A stretch of DNA of 38,091 bases from Cytophagales bacterium (GCA_020403045.1 JADBYK010000025.1:135136-173226); one strand, 5' to 3'. Counted from the first letter of the stretch, positions 1 through 8,262 are shown. Translations and numbers: made by a program. The notes: generated by a model from the sequence alone, not told the origin.

Positions 1-532
1 GTGCTTGTCCAGGGATTTTACGGTACCCGTGTTTTGCCAACGTTTCACCGGAGGTATCTAAAAATACTTCCGCTTGCTGGTCATTCCAATACAAATTAAT
101 GACGGCTCCATCTAAAATAGATCCTGAGTCAGGCCTCTTCAACACTTCTCTTCGCATCCGGTCCACAATCGCATCTTTGACTTTCACGTTTACAAACATC
201 TCACTATTGACTGTAAAATGGTTGGAATTGTTGGTCACCGAAAAATATCCCTCGGGGGAAAGAATGGTTTCCCAAGGGTAATGAAGCAATTTATTATATA
301 CCTCCTCAGGGCTATTGGCTGTAAATTCTTTGAGCGAATACAGCACCTGGCTGGCACATCGTAAGTTGAGGTTTAGCCGGATACAGTCGTTTACCGTTCC
401 TTTCAGTTCAACACCCGTCACAAATCTGCGTTCAATTTCAAAGCCGAGATCTCTTACTTCCTGTTCGAGGTAAGGCGCGATGCGCTTTTTACAAGTGACA
501 ATGATACGACTGCGGGTGGTAAAGATGCTCAT
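1..532 (-). CDS. THUMP-domain class I SAM-dependent RNA methyltransferase, N-terminal part (3' end outside window)
   Basis: The reverse strand is open from an ATG at 532 to the window edge, giving 177 residues of an incomplete protein. It begins MSIFTTRSRIIVTCKKR and continues through a THUMP-like RNA-binding region (about residues 50-150). It ends with LDTSGETLAKHGYR followed by KIPGQA, the hallmark at the junction between the THUMP domain and the UPF0020 methyltransferase domain in RlmL/YcbY-type enzymes. These proteins methylate guanine in 23S rRNA in the cytoplasm. The catalytic domain lies outside the window, so the exact target base cannot be judged. No Shine-Dalgarno sequence precedes the start, which is normal for Bacteroidota. 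The family call is firm; the specific RlmL assignment is inference. Confidence 0.88.
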   Translation of the reverse strand, partial: MSIFTTRSRIIVTCKKRIAPYLEQEVRDLGFEIERRFVTGVELKGTVNDCIRLNLNLRCASQVLYSLKEFTANSPEEVYNKLLHYPWETILSPEGYFSVTNNSNHFTVNSEMFVNVKVKDAIVDRMRREVLKRPDSGSILDGAVINLYWNDQQAEVFLDTSGETLAKHGYRKIPGQA

Positions 533-711
533 TATTTATTTTTCTGTAAACGGAGGAGTTAATTCAACGGAGTTCTATTTTTTTTTGATTGATGGTGAAT
601 AGGCTGACTAATGGCATTCGCGGTGTTGGGTACAATCACCAATGAATCAATTTGGAAGGAACAAATTCAACGACAATAATCTGAGTATCTGTCCCTATAA
701 AAAATGAATCA

Positions 712-882
712 CTATTTTTCTTTTGACCATTTGTGAATGAGTGCTTTGCTATGCGCCCTTGCTTGCTCAATGGTAAAAGTCGAATCACTTTTTGATTTAA
801 GTGCGGCCTTCTTCTGTAACGCTTGGTAGTTCTCCTTGGGAACTAAAACGTATTTCTTATTTGCTATTTTTATTTCTGTCAT
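712..882 (-). CDS. small antitoxin-like protein, 56 aa
   Basis: A short gene on the reverse strand runs from ATG at 882 to TAG at 712-714. The product starts MTEIKIANKKYVLVPKENYQ, has a lysine/alanine-rich middle and ends in a helical stretch (TIEQARAHSKALIHKWSKEK). The opening beta-strand followed by 'VLVPKENYQALQKK' resembles the DNA-binding N-terminus of Phd/YefM- or RelB-type antitoxins, in which a 'lvlpeeeYeaLle' pattern is common. No toxin gene is adjacent: the 179 bp downstream (533-711) has only a 24-codon open stretch without a start codon. It could therefore be an orphan antitoxin, a remnant of a pair, or an unrelated small protein. The reading frame looks coding; the function is inference from pattern only. 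Confidence 0.5.
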   Translation of the reverse strand: MTEIKIANKKYVLVPKENYQALQKKAALKSKSDSTFTIEQARAHSKALIHKWSKEK

Positions 883-976
883 ATACCAATAATCATAAAA
901 ACAACTATGAGATAAACTTTACCGCGATTAAAATCACATAAAGTTACTCAATTTTAGTAGTATGCATTACTCTAGG

Positions 977-999
977 CCGCATCAAAATATTTGGTGCGG
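977..999. terminator. inverted repeat, possible weak terminator of proC
   Basis: A 10-bp stem (CCGCATCAAA with TTTGGTGCGG, one T-G wobble) surrounds a 3-nt loop, 44 bp beyond the proC stop. No T-run follows it on the reverse strand, so a terminator role is only a guess from position. Confidence 0.3.
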
Positions 1000-1042
1000 A
1001 ATGTTGCACTGCGAAGTAGGCAAGAAGTGCTTGGTAGCTTTC

Positions 1043-1840
1043 TTAAGACACAATCTTATTGTACGAAGCCCCAATCCCCCTGATCAATGAAGAGCTAAAC
1101 CCACGATGCTCCATTTCGTTGAGGCCAACAATTGTGCAGCCCTTGGGAGTTGTTACCTTATCAATCTCTTCTTCGGGATGACGATTACCTTTTAACAAAA
1201 GTTCGGCTGCACCCTTTACGGTTTGGGCGGCAATTAAACTAGCCGTCTTTGCATCAAAGCCAATTTCAATACCACCTTGTGTGGCTGCTCGAATAAAACG
1301 AAGCGCATAGGCAATCCCACAAGCCCCAAGAACTGTAGCGGCATCCATGAGTTTTTCGTCAATCGGAATGGTGATACCCAACTGATCAAATAATTCTTTC
1401 ACATAACTCGATTGATCGGCCGAAGCCCCTTGCGAACACAAGCACGTTACCGATTCTTGAATAGCAATAGCCGTGTTGGGCATGGCGCGAAAAATAGGAA
1501 TTGAACTGTCAAAAATACTCCCCAGATCTTTTAGAAAAATCCCTGTTACCACGCTAATCACAATATGTTTTTTAGGATCAAACGAATTCTTTAACTCGGC
1601 AAGAACTTCCTTGACGTTAAATGGCTTTAAGGCTACGATAATAACCTCGCTCTCGCGAATGGCTAGCGCATTGTTATCCGTGACTGTAACACCTTTTGCT
1701 TTTAGATCTTCCAGGCGCGACAACGTTCTGCGGGTAATGGTAATCTGCACAGGCTTGGCAAATCCACTTTTCAACAATCCTTCGGCAATAGCAGTGCCTA
1801 AGTTTCCTCCGCCAATGATGGCAATTTTCTTGGTATTCAT
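1043..1840 (-). CDS. proC: pyrroline-5-carboxylate reductase
   Basis: This 265-residue protein should reduce 1-pyrroline-5-carboxylate to L-proline with NAD(P)H, the last step of proline synthesis, in the cytoplasm. The N-terminus carries the Rossmann dinucleotide motif (IAIIGGGNLGTAIAEGLL, residues 6-23), followed by the conserved 'VIIVALKP' strand. The C-terminal dimerisation domain shows the family signature, with TTPKGCTIVGLNEMEHRGF where most members have T-[ST]-P-G-G-T-T. Lys and Cys at the usual second Gly and first Thr are mild deviations. Length is typical for ProC (260-280). It starts with ATG at 1840 and stands alone, divergent from the transporter genes that begin at 2056. No operon partner for proline synthesis (proA/proB) is visible. 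Confidence 0.95.
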   Translation of the reverse strand: MNTKKIAIIGGGNLGTAIAEGLLKSGFAKPVQITITRRTLSRLEDLKAKGVTVTDNNALAIRESEVIIVALKPFNVKEVLAELKNSFDPKKHIVISVVTGIFLKDLGSIFDSSIPIFRAMPNTAIAIQESVTCLCSQGASADQSSYVKELFDQLGITIPIDEKLMDAATVLGACGIAYALRFIRAATQGGIEIGFDAKTASLIAAQTVKGAAELLLKGNRHPEEEIDKVTTPKGCTIVGLNEMEHRGFSSSLIRGIGASYNKIVS

Positions 1841-2030
1841 ATCCTTTCCGTTAAATGAGCCTCCAAGTTAAGTAGGTTTTCGTTGCCTACAGTTTTGATT
1901 TGGCAAAGCAGCCGCATTATGAAGTTAAATCGGTTGCGAAATCATTTAGCTGATAAAACCTCAACGTCTATTGATGACCATTGAATCTCAACCAAATCAA
2001 TTTATTGTCTATTGATTTAGTAGATTATTA

Positions 2031-2038
2031 TATCTTTG
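2031..2038 (+). promoter_or_regulatory. Bacteroidota-type -7 promoter element (TATCTTTG) of the YeeE/YedE genes
   Basis: TATCTTTG matches the Bacteroidota -7 consensus TAnnTTTG exactly and lies 17 bp before the ATG at 2056, predicting a leader of roughly ten bases. It decides the start: an in-frame TTG at 1981 would lie upstream of the promoter. A good -33 TTG at the usual 19-21 bp spacing is not obvious; the nearest are at 2005-2007 and 2012-2014. Confidence 0.6.
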
Positions 2039-2055
2039 GCGTTCTAAAAATAAAT

Positions 2056-2616
2056 ATGAATTGGATCTTTGAACCTTGGCCCTGGTATGTAGCGGGCCCA
2101 TTAATTGGTGCTACTGTGCCCCTACTTCTTTTGTTAGGGAATAAAAAATTAGGCATCTCATCATCCTTACGACATGTGTGCGCAGCCTTACTCCCAGCCA
2201 ACATTTCGCTTTTCAAGTATGATTGGAAAAAAGAAAGTTGGAATCTTCTGTTCGTAGTCGGGCTGTTTATTGGTGGATATATTGGTGGCTCTGTACTAGC
2301 AAATCCCAACCCAATTGCCTTATCAGAAAACACTCAAAACTACTTGTCCTCTTTTGGTATTCAATCCGTGCCTGGGCTAATGCCCTCTGAATTGTTTAGT
2401 TGGGAGACACTGCTATCATTTAAAGGCTTTCTTATGATGGTGGTCGGTGGATTCTTAGTGGGCTTCGGTACACGCTATGCACGTGGTTGTACTTCGGGGC
2501 ATGGCATCTTAGGTCTTTCTGCGCTACAATGGCCTTCGCTAGTTGCCACTGCATCCTTTTTTGGAGGAGGTATATTGTTCAGCAAGTTTATTCTACCTCA
2601 CATTTTAGCTTTATGA
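2056..2616 (+). CDS. YeeE/YedE family transporter, first half (sulfur-compound uptake)
   Basis: A 186-residue membrane protein with about four to five hydrophobic segments (near residues 9-27, 63-82, 115-140, 155-180). It carries the YeeE/YedE (DUF395) signature [15 protein letters not shown], with the conserved cysteine at residue 145. Family members such as TsuA import thiosulfate or related sulfur compounds, using conserved cysteines along the path. Here the usual single polypeptide is split into two genes, and the second begins inside the stop codon of this one. I chose ATG 2056 because a clear promoter sits just upstream. No rhodanese, sulfurtransferase or regulator is adjacent, so the substrate is not shown by context. 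Confidence 0.88.
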   Translation: MNWIFEPWPWYVAGPLIGATVPLLLLLGNKKLGISSSLRHVCAALLPANISLFKYDWKKESWNLLFVVGLFIGGYIGGSVLANPNPIALSENTQNYLSSFGIQSVPGLMPSELFSWETLLSFKGFLMMVVGGFLVGFGTRYARGCTSGHGILGLSALQWPSLVATASFFGGGILFSKFILPHILAL

Positions 2617-3023
2617 AGAGTATACAGTATGTCTTAGTCGGCATTTTTTTTGGTATAGTGCTGACGAAAGGCGAAGCCATCTCTTGGTATAGAATGCAAG
2701 AAATGTTTCGCTTCGAAAGTTTTCACATGTTTGGCATTTTCATAACTGCTATACCTACCGGAGCAATCCTTCTTTTTCTTATGAGAAAAGCCAAACTGAA
2801 AACACTCGAGGGTGAGCCAATCGAAATGCCGGTCAAACCCTATCATCATGGCGTTGTTATTGGAAGCATCCTTTTTGGATTCGGTTGGGCATTGACGGGC
2901 GCATGCCCCGGCCCCATCTATGCGCAGATTGGCAGCGGCTTTTTAGTTACAATTGTTACTCTGCTTTCAGCGCTAATGGGTACTTGGTGTTACGGGTATT
3001 TTCAAAAGTATCTGCCGGATTAA
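2613..3023 (+). CDS. YeeE/YedE family transporter, second half (DUF6691-like)
   Basis: This 136-residue membrane protein has four hydrophobic segments and the second-half signature [21 protein letters not shown], with the conserved cysteine at residue 98. Its ATG overlaps the TGA of the preceding gene (ATGA), so the two are very likely translationally coupled and form one heteromeric transporter. In Bacteroidota the two halves of YeeE/YedE are often separate genes in this order. A longer reading from upstream alternative starts (2487) is unlikely because it would overlap most of the last helix of the first gene. An AT-rich inverted repeat around 3054-3078 could end the transcript. Confidence 0.88.
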   Translation: MKSIQYVLVGIFFGIVLTKGEAISWYRMQEMFRFESFHMFGIFITAIPTGAILLFLMRKAKLKTLEGEPIEMPVKPYHHGVVIGSILFGFGWALTGACPGPIYAQIGSGFLVTIVTLLSALMGTWCYGYFQKYLPD

Positions 3024-3129
3024 AGGATAACTTGGACCACTTCTTGATTGGCGTTTAAAAATAAAAGGGCTTTTTAAAATATATTTGATTCGGCTCCGTT
3101 TTAGACCCAAAAAAGTGATTTTTAGATTG

Positions 3130-3141
3130 CTAGAATTCTAG
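3130..3141. promoter_or_regulatory. perfect 12-bp palindrome CTAGAATTCTAG upstream of the peptidase fusion gene
   Basis: The palindrome lies 24 bp before the ATG at 3166. A symmetric AT-rich site in this position could be an operator, but no neighbouring regulator gene supports that, and chance is not excluded. Confidence 0.3.
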
Positions 3142-3165
3142 TTGTCAGCGATAAAGGTCTATATT

Positions 3166-5850
3166 ATGCAACATACTTTTTCTGCTTATAAAGCAATACT
3201 TCTCATGGGCTGTTTATCGGTAACGCTCAGCGTGCGATCCCAGACTGCATCTACTATTTCAGGAATTGTAAGCAGCGCGGAAGACGGAAAACCATTACCA
3301 TTCGCATATATTATCTTGAAAAATGTAAAGCTAGGAACTGTAACCGATGAGAATGGCAGATTTCATATTACAATTTCGGATCAATACAAAAATGGTCATC
3401 TTCAGTTCTCCTATGTCGGATATAAAACTTCAGAATTATCGATTTCAACCATACCCGATATTCACAGCGTGTATGTCAAGTTAACTCCTGATGTAAAACT
3501 GCTAAATGAAGTTGTTGTGAAAGCACAACCTGAGTATAAGCCAAAAGAACTTCTTAGAAAGATGTTAGAACGCGTACCGAAAAACTATGGAAATGTATCT
3601 GTGAATATGGAGGGATACTATAGAGAAACAGTTAAAGAAAATAATGGATACATTAAGTATGCCGATGCCGCGTGTCTATTTTATTATACGCCCTATACGG
3701 GTGATAGCTATAAATGGCGTGACTTTGTAAATCCCTACTTTATTCGTGGTTCGCTCAGTAATTTGTCTGGCTATTGGGGAGAAAGGCTTCACCGTGGACA
3801 TTTCTCCCATAAAACATTGAAGGATGACGGAGTAAAAATAATTGACTCGAGGGCGAGTGCCAATCAGAGCAAAAAAAATATGAACGCCAATATCGAGGGT
3901 GGCCCGATGAGTGTTTTGGGCAATGACTTGATAAAAATTCAAGAGTACTTTTTAAAGAAAAAGAACTTTTCAAAATATGAATATACGCTCACAGAGGAGT
4001 TGGATCAAGCCCGGAATGAGTGGGTATATGTGCTGGGTTTTGAACGAAAAGTGGATCTTGCCAAACTTGAATTAGCGGCAAAACGAAAAAAAATTAATAG
4101 CTACTTGTTAAATGTGAAGGAGAATATGTTGAGCGGAAAGATTTATATTGAACGCCATTCTTTGGCAGCCAGGAAAGTGGAATATTTCGTTCCGTCCTCG
4201 TTAAAAAAATACATCTGTGGCTATACCACCATGGCCATTAAGCATTTTGACTACAAGGTAACATTAGAATATCAACAGCTGAACGGGAAATGGTATCCCC
4301 ACCATTTTCGACAAGAAGACGAGTTCATCATCAACGATTCAATCAAACAAACGATAACTCCTTACATAGCGGTAGAAGAGCTATTCATACACAAGGTAAA
4401 ATCTGATTCCGTAAAAAAGATAAAGCCGGAAGAACTGTTTGCGAATGTAGACCAGAATCAGTTATACGACTATCCAATCGAATACGATTCCTCCTTTTGG
4501 GTCAATTATTACCAAGCCTTCCCCGCCTATTCTATTCCAGAGGACGTGCGCCAAGATATGGAGACTACAAAAAAACTTGAGCAGCAATTTGCGGATAAAC
4601 AGAAGAAAGACGAAAGCCTCTTGCCGCCAGTTGCCAAAAAAGAACAATATCAATTTAAAATCCATGGAGAGGCAATAACTGATGAATATGCATGGTTAAA
4701 GGATCCCAAAGCACCCAAAAGTAATAAACCTGTAATGGATTATCTCACGGCAGAGAATCAATATTCTGACAATTACTTTATTCCGCTAAGAAAAAACCAG
4801 CGCTCGATCTTCTCGGAATTGACCAGTCGTGTAGAAAAAAATTTCGAGTCTTTGCCAACTCGTGAAGATGGGTATTTGTATTACTATCGATTCGGCACTG
4901 ATGACGAGCATCCCAGGTACTATAGAAAAGCGCAAAGAAAAGATAAAGAGGAATTACTACTTGACGTGAATGAGCTGGCAGCGAACAAAGACTTTTACAC
5001 CGCAGGTGAGATCAGCGTGAGCCCAAATACGAACATAATGGCGTTCTACGAAAACTCGGATGGTACGAATGATTACACCGTCAAATTTAAAGATTTGTCA
5101 ACTGGAGAATTGCTTTCCGATAGTTTAACACAAGCTGGTACTTTAGTGTGGGCTAGTAACAAAATAATCTATTACACCATTCAGGAACCTGCTACCAATC
5201 GCTCGTATCGATTGATGAAGCATCAACTAGGCAGTGCCCAATCAACTGACGATCTTGTAACTGAAGAAAAAGATAATCGGTTTTCGTTGTCAATTAGTCG
5301 GTCAAAGTCAAAACAGCTTATCTTTCTGACAGCGAGTAGCAAAACATCAAACGAGACACGCTTTCTGTATTCTAAAAATGCTGGCGGTGACTTTCGTTTA
5401 ATCCTTCCGCGTGAAGAAGATCATCAATACTATGTCAGTCATTTCAAAGACAAATTTTTTATCGCTACAAACAAAAATGCTCCTAACTACAAAGTGATGA
5501 TAACGGATACGGCCAACTATTCCCGACATAATTGGCGTCAGTTTCTGCCGCACAGAAGCGATGTTCTGCTCGAGGAAATGGAATTCTTCGATGACTACTA
5601 CGTTCTCCAAGAAAAATCCAATGCACAAACCCAACTTCGTATAGTTGAAATGGGCACTAAAAAGGAAAATGTTATAAAAACGAATGAATCAATTTGTGAA
5701 GTAAAAATAGGTTATAACCCTGAAACAAAAACTGACACGTTGCAATATAGCTACTCATCATTCACCGAGCCGTTGACGGTATATAATTATAGTATGAAAA
5801 CGGGCAAGCAAATCACGGTAAAAAAACAGGTAGTACCCTATATGCCTTGA
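3166..5850 (+). CDS. carboxypeptidase-like regulatory domain protein fused to the propeller half of oligopeptidase B; ends at an in-frame TGA
   Basis: The 894-residue product starts at ATG 3166 with a signal peptide (about residues 1-26); an in-frame TTG at 3142 would only lengthen that. A CarboxypepD_reg-like beta-sandwich follows (residues 30-118, with 'GTVTDENGRFHI' and 'LNEVVVKA'). Next comes an uncharacterised segment typical of Bacteroidota surface proteins (120-470). From about residue 485 (PPVAKKEQYQFKIHGEAITD) the sequence is the N-terminal part and beta-propeller of an S9A peptidase of the oligopeptidase B type, with 'DEYAWLKDP'. The frame stops with TGA exactly between propeller and catalytic domain, and the catalytic half continues in the same frame from the next codon. 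Without that TGA, the peptidase part would be about 692 residues, close to E. coli PtrB (686). The gene may be a fresh pseudogene, a sequencing error, or expressed as two chains. Confidence 0.85.
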   Translation: MQHTFSAYKAILLMGCLSVTLSVRSQTASTISGIVSSAEDGKPLPFAYIILKNVKLGTVTDENGRFHITISDQYKNGHLQFSYVGYKTSELSISTIPDIHSVYVKLTPDVKLLNEVVVKAQPEYKPKELLRKMLERVPKNYGNVSVNMEGYYRETVKENNGYIKYADAACLFYYTPYTGDSYKWRDFVNPYFIRGSLSNLSGYWGERLHRGHFSHKTLKDDGVKIIDSRASANQSKKNMNANIEGGPMSVLGNDLIKIQEYFLKKKNFSKYEYTLTEELDQARNEWVYVLGFERKVDLAKLELAAKRKKINSYLLNVKENMLSGKIYIERHSLAARKVEYFVPSSLKKYICGYTTMAIKHFDYKVTLEYQQLNGKWYPHHFRQEDEFIINDSIKQTITPYIAVEELFIHKVKSDSVKKIKPEELFANVDQNQLYDYPIEYDSSFWVNYYQAFPAYSIPEDVRQDMETTKKLEQQFADKQKKDESLLPPVAKKEQYQFKIHGEAITDEYAWLKDPKAPKSNKPVMDYLTAENQYSDNYFIPLRKNQRSIFSELTSRVEKNFESLPTREDGYLYYYRFGTDDEHPRYYRKAQRKDKEELLLDVNELAANKDFYTAGEISVSPNTNIMAFYENSDGTNDYTVKFKDLSTGELLSDSLTQAGTLVWASNKIIYYTIQEPATNRSYRLMKHQLGSAQSTDDLVTEEKDNRFSLSISRSKSKQLIFLTASSKTSNETRFLYSKNAGGDFRLILPREEDHQYYVSHFKDKFFIATNKNAPNYKVMITDTANYSRHNWRQFLPHRSDVLLEEMEFFDDYYVLQEKSNAQTQLRIVEMGTKKENVIKTNESICEVKIGYNPETKTDTLQYSYSSFTEPLTVYNYSMKTGKQITVKKQVVPYMP

Positions 5851-6696
5851 ATGCGTTCTATAAAAGTAGAACGACTCTGGGCAACTGCAAAAGATGGAAA
5901 AAAAGTGCCTCTTACATTAGTGTACAACAAGTATCTTCAGGGCAGCAAAAAAATGGATGGTAAACGTGTGCTTTTGACTTCCTATGGCGCGTATGGTGCA
6001 CCGATGCGGGTCGGATTTAATTCCTCTATTTTTTCATGGATCGATCGTGGGTTTGTATATGCTATCGCCCACGTTCGGGGAGGTAGTGATTTGGGCATGT
6101 CTTGGTATGACGATGGAAAGCAACTCAATAAAAAGAATACATTTACAGATTTCATCGCTTGTGCAGAACATTTAGTAAGCGAGGGGTACGTCCTAAGTGG
6201 AAACATTGTAGCACAAGGCGGAAGCGCAGGTGGCCTACTGATGGGAGCTGTTTCTAACATGAGACCCGACCTTTTCAAGGCGGTGATCCTTGATGTGCCG
6301 TTTGTAGATGTGGGCAACTCTATGCTCGATGAATCTCTACCTTTGACTACAACTGAGTATGAAGAGTGGGGTAATCCAAAGAATAAGAAGTTTTATGAGT
6401 ATATGAAGTCATATTCGCCCTACGACAATATTCGCCAACAGAATTATCCAAACATGTTCTTCTTTACTGGTTTAAATGACAAAAATGTTCCCTATTGGGA
6501 ATCTGCAAAAATGGTTGCGAGATTACGCACTAACAATACAGGCAAGACCACCATTTTATTGAAGACAGACTTCAATTCGGGGCATGGAGGTGGCGCTGGC
6601 CGCTATGATAGTTATCGCGAGTTGTCGTATAAAATGGCCTTGATCTTTGATCTATTCGAAAAAAATACGGCCTTGGTAAAAGTCGCTCAGCCATGA
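5851..6696 (+). CDS. oligopeptidase B (S9A) catalytic domain, separated from its propeller by one stop codon
   Basis: These 281 residues are a complete alpha/beta-hydrolase domain of the prolyl oligopeptidase family, cleaving peptides after basic residues in oligopeptidase B. Clear family blocks are VERLWATAKDGKKVPLTLVY, DRGFVYAIAHVRGGSDLG, the nucleophile elbow QGGSAGG, VPFVDVGNSMLDESLPLTT and EEWGNP. The triad is Ser125, Asp210 (GLNDKNVPYW) and His245 (SGHGGGAGR), all present. ATG 5851 directly follows the TGA of the preceding gene in the same frame, so translation would require reinitiation or readthrough. On its own the domain lacks both the gating propeller and a signal peptide, while the upstream half has one, so a separately made chain would stay in the cytoplasm. 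Intact active-site residues argue that any inactivation is recent. Confidence 0.85.
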   Translation: MRSIKVERLWATAKDGKKVPLTLVYNKYLQGSKKMDGKRVLLTSYGAYGAPMRVGFNSSIFSWIDRGFVYAIAHVRGGSDLGMSWYDDGKQLNKKNTFTDFIACAEHLVSEGYVLSGNIVAQGGSAGGLLMGAVSNMRPDLFKAVILDVPFVDVGNSMLDESLPLTTTEYEEWGNPKNKKFYEYMKSYSPYDNIRQQNYPNMFFFTGLNDKNVPYWESAKMVARLRTNNTGKTTILLKTDFNSGHGGGAGRYDSYRELSYKMALIFDLFEKNTALVKVAQP

Positions 6697-6772
6697 GTTA
6701 GCCCAATCTTGGCAATTCTACTGCCAAAACTCTTCTGGTCTTTCAACTAGTCAATACTACTTAACTTCCCAT

Positions 6773-6994
6773 TTGTTCTTTGACAAACGAGTGCCTATCT
6801 CCAATGCTTACGAACTACTTCAGGGTCTGCGCGACAAAAAAGTGCCTAGCGAATTAATTGTGTACAAGGGTTTCGGACATGGTATTAACAAGCCCAAGGA
6901 ACGATTGGCCGCCAACTGGCATAACTGGCAATGGTTCAATAAATACGTGTGGGGCGAAAAAGTCGAATTGCCGGTAACGGATGTAAAAAAATAA
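6773..6994 (+). pseudogene. C-terminal remnant of a second S9 (acylaminoacyl-peptidase-like) peptidase
   Basis: About 73 codons read FDKRVPISNAYELLQGLRDK, then a segment with GFGHGI (the catalytic-His region), KPKERLAANWHNWQWFNKYV and a short tail to TAA. This is the last part of the alpha/beta-hydrolase domain of S9C-type peptidases, around the Asp and His of the triad. Nothing upstream provides the nucleophile or propeller, the frame has only a TTG as possible start, and the sequence just before it (6697-6772) is no longer recognisable apart from 'HLFFDKRV' resembling 'HGEYDKRV'. It is not a copy of the end of the S9 gene at 14355-16508. It is best explained as the stump left by deletion. 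Confidence 0.8.
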
Positions 6995-7007
6995 GAGAGG
7001 GCATTTA

Positions 7008-7535
7008 TTAGTACTCGAAGAAAGTCCGTTTCTGAAAGAGCGGCTTAAGCACGGTGCGATCTAATAGTACAAAAGCCAATGCTAAATTCAGGAACACTAT
7101 CCCATTTACAAACATTTTGCCGTTGAAAGGAATGCGTAAGCTCGGAAATGCAAACCAATTATTTTTTAAAGGAGAACCAACAACAAATTGGGTAGTGGTC
7201 GAATCAAAAACTCCCGCGGACAGTAGAACCAAGGCAATCACCGACACTAAAATCGATCCAATCAAAATTAGGAGACCATTTCGAAAAGAAGCGGTTGATC
7301 GTGCTGGTAACACATCCAAGTCATTCATCACTTTTTGAGTAAAGTTTTTTGACGGTGCTTCTACGCGAGCTCGATTCATTAAAAATGAACGAACCAAACG
7401 CAATTCTTCCAATCGTGTAGATACATCCGAAGACATCATTATTTTCCTCTCAATCACCTTACTTTCGGTGGCATTCAACTCACCGTCCAAATAGCGAAGC
7501 AATTGATCTTCCATTTCTTGAGACACCATTTTCAT
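7008..7535 (-). CDS. putative anti-sigma factor, 175 aa
   Basis: The gene lies 3 bp downstream of the ECF sigma gene and is surely co-transcribed with it. The N-terminal 60 residues resemble the sigma-binding fold of anti-sigma factors ('EDQLLRYLDGELNATESKVIERKI') but lack the His/Cys residues of the zinc-binding class. Two hydrophobic segments follow (about residues 84-110 and 140-163), placing the C-terminus at the inner membrane. The pattern of a helical cytoplasmic domain plus membrane anchor fits a membrane-bound anti-sigma factor that releases its sigma factor on an envelope signal. ATG 7535 is used; ATG 7529 is an alternative. No sequence family can be named with certainty. Confidence 0.75.
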   Translation of the reverse strand: MKMVSQEMEDQLLRYLDGELNATESKVIERKIMMSSDVSTRLEELRLVRSFLMNRARVEAPSKNFTQKVMNDLDVLPARSTASFRNGLLILIGSILVSVIALVLLSAGVFDSTTTQFVVGSPLKNNWFAFPSLRIPFNGKMFVNGIVFLNLALAFVLLDRTVLKPLFQKRTFFEY

Positions 7536-7538
7536 ACG

Positions 7539-8099
7539 CTATAAAGTTAACGCTTCTTGTTTTAATATCTTAGTTAATTCATCAGCCAGCCGTTGGCGCG
7601 CTCTGTGAACGCGCACTTTTATGGTGTTGAGGTTTTGTCCAAGTATTTCCGCCACTTCGTCTAATGAAAACTCTTGCAGATAGAATAGTTGAATCGACAA
7701 TCGATCTGCTTCGTTGAGGCAGTTCATCGCTTTGGCTACAAACAGTTGTTTGTCGTCTCGCTCCATTTTTTGATCCGCATGCTCGGAGTACTCGACAATT
7801 GAATTTTCGATACTTTGGAATACCGGCCGCTTTTTGCGTTTATAGCTGATCGCTGTGTTAAAAACAATCCGGTAAAGCCAGGTACTAAACTTCGCTTGTC
7901 GATTGAAACTCCTCATATGATGAAAGGCTTTAACAAAAGCATCTTGCGCTGCCTCCTCTGCCTCTGGCCTCCTCTCAAGAATTTTTAAGGCTATGGTAAA
8001 GGCATAGTTTTTATACTTGTCCACTAAAACGGCATACGCCTGACGGTCACCCGCCAGAATCTTGTCAATTAGGGCATATTCATCTTCTGTTGTGATCAC
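7539..8099 (-). CDS. ECF-type RNA polymerase sigma factor (sigma-70 family)
   Basis: The 186-residue protein has the two domains of an ECF sigma factor. Region 2 (about residues 20-92) includes EAEEAAQDAFVKAFHHMRSF and FSTWLYRIVFNTAISYKRKK, which contact core polymerase and the -10 element. Region 4 (about residues 122-180) has a helix-turn-helix reading FSLDEVAEILGQNLNTIKVR for -35 recognition. The start is GTG at 8099; an in-frame TAA lies 18 bp before it and no ATG is available. The gene precedes its probable anti-sigma partner and is divergent from the small membrane protein gene at 8263, a possible target. The signal and regulon are not shown by the sequence. Confidence 0.93.
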   Translation of the reverse strand: MITTEDEYALIDKILAGDRQAYAVLVDKYKNYAFTIALKILERRPEAEEAAQDAFVKAFHHMRSFNRQAKFSTWLYRIVFNTAISYKRKKRPVFQSIENSIVEYSEHADQKMERDDKQLFVAKAMNCLNEADRLSIQLFYLQEFSLDEVAEILGQNLNTIKVRVHRARQRLADELTKILKQEALTL

Positions 8100-8262
8100 G
8101 GCACTTGGACGCTTCTTTTATCGATGAAGTTACAGTTAAAAAAAGAAAAATCATTTAATGGCTGATCCGCTTTTTCAAAAGCCCTTAGAATTATTTTGTA
8201 AGGTGCTGTAACCGATTTTGGGAAGACTGCGTCATAGAGACAAAATTTAAAAAACAACAACT

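Noticed and set aside
600-711. 24-codon frame after the small antitoxin-like gene, considered as a toxin remnant
   Set aside because: Too short, no start codon, and no PIN, RelE or other toxin motif can be recognised.
1981-2055. TTG-started extension of the first YeeE/YedE gene
   Set aside because: It would begin upstream of the -7 promoter element at 2031-2038, so it is not on the transcript.
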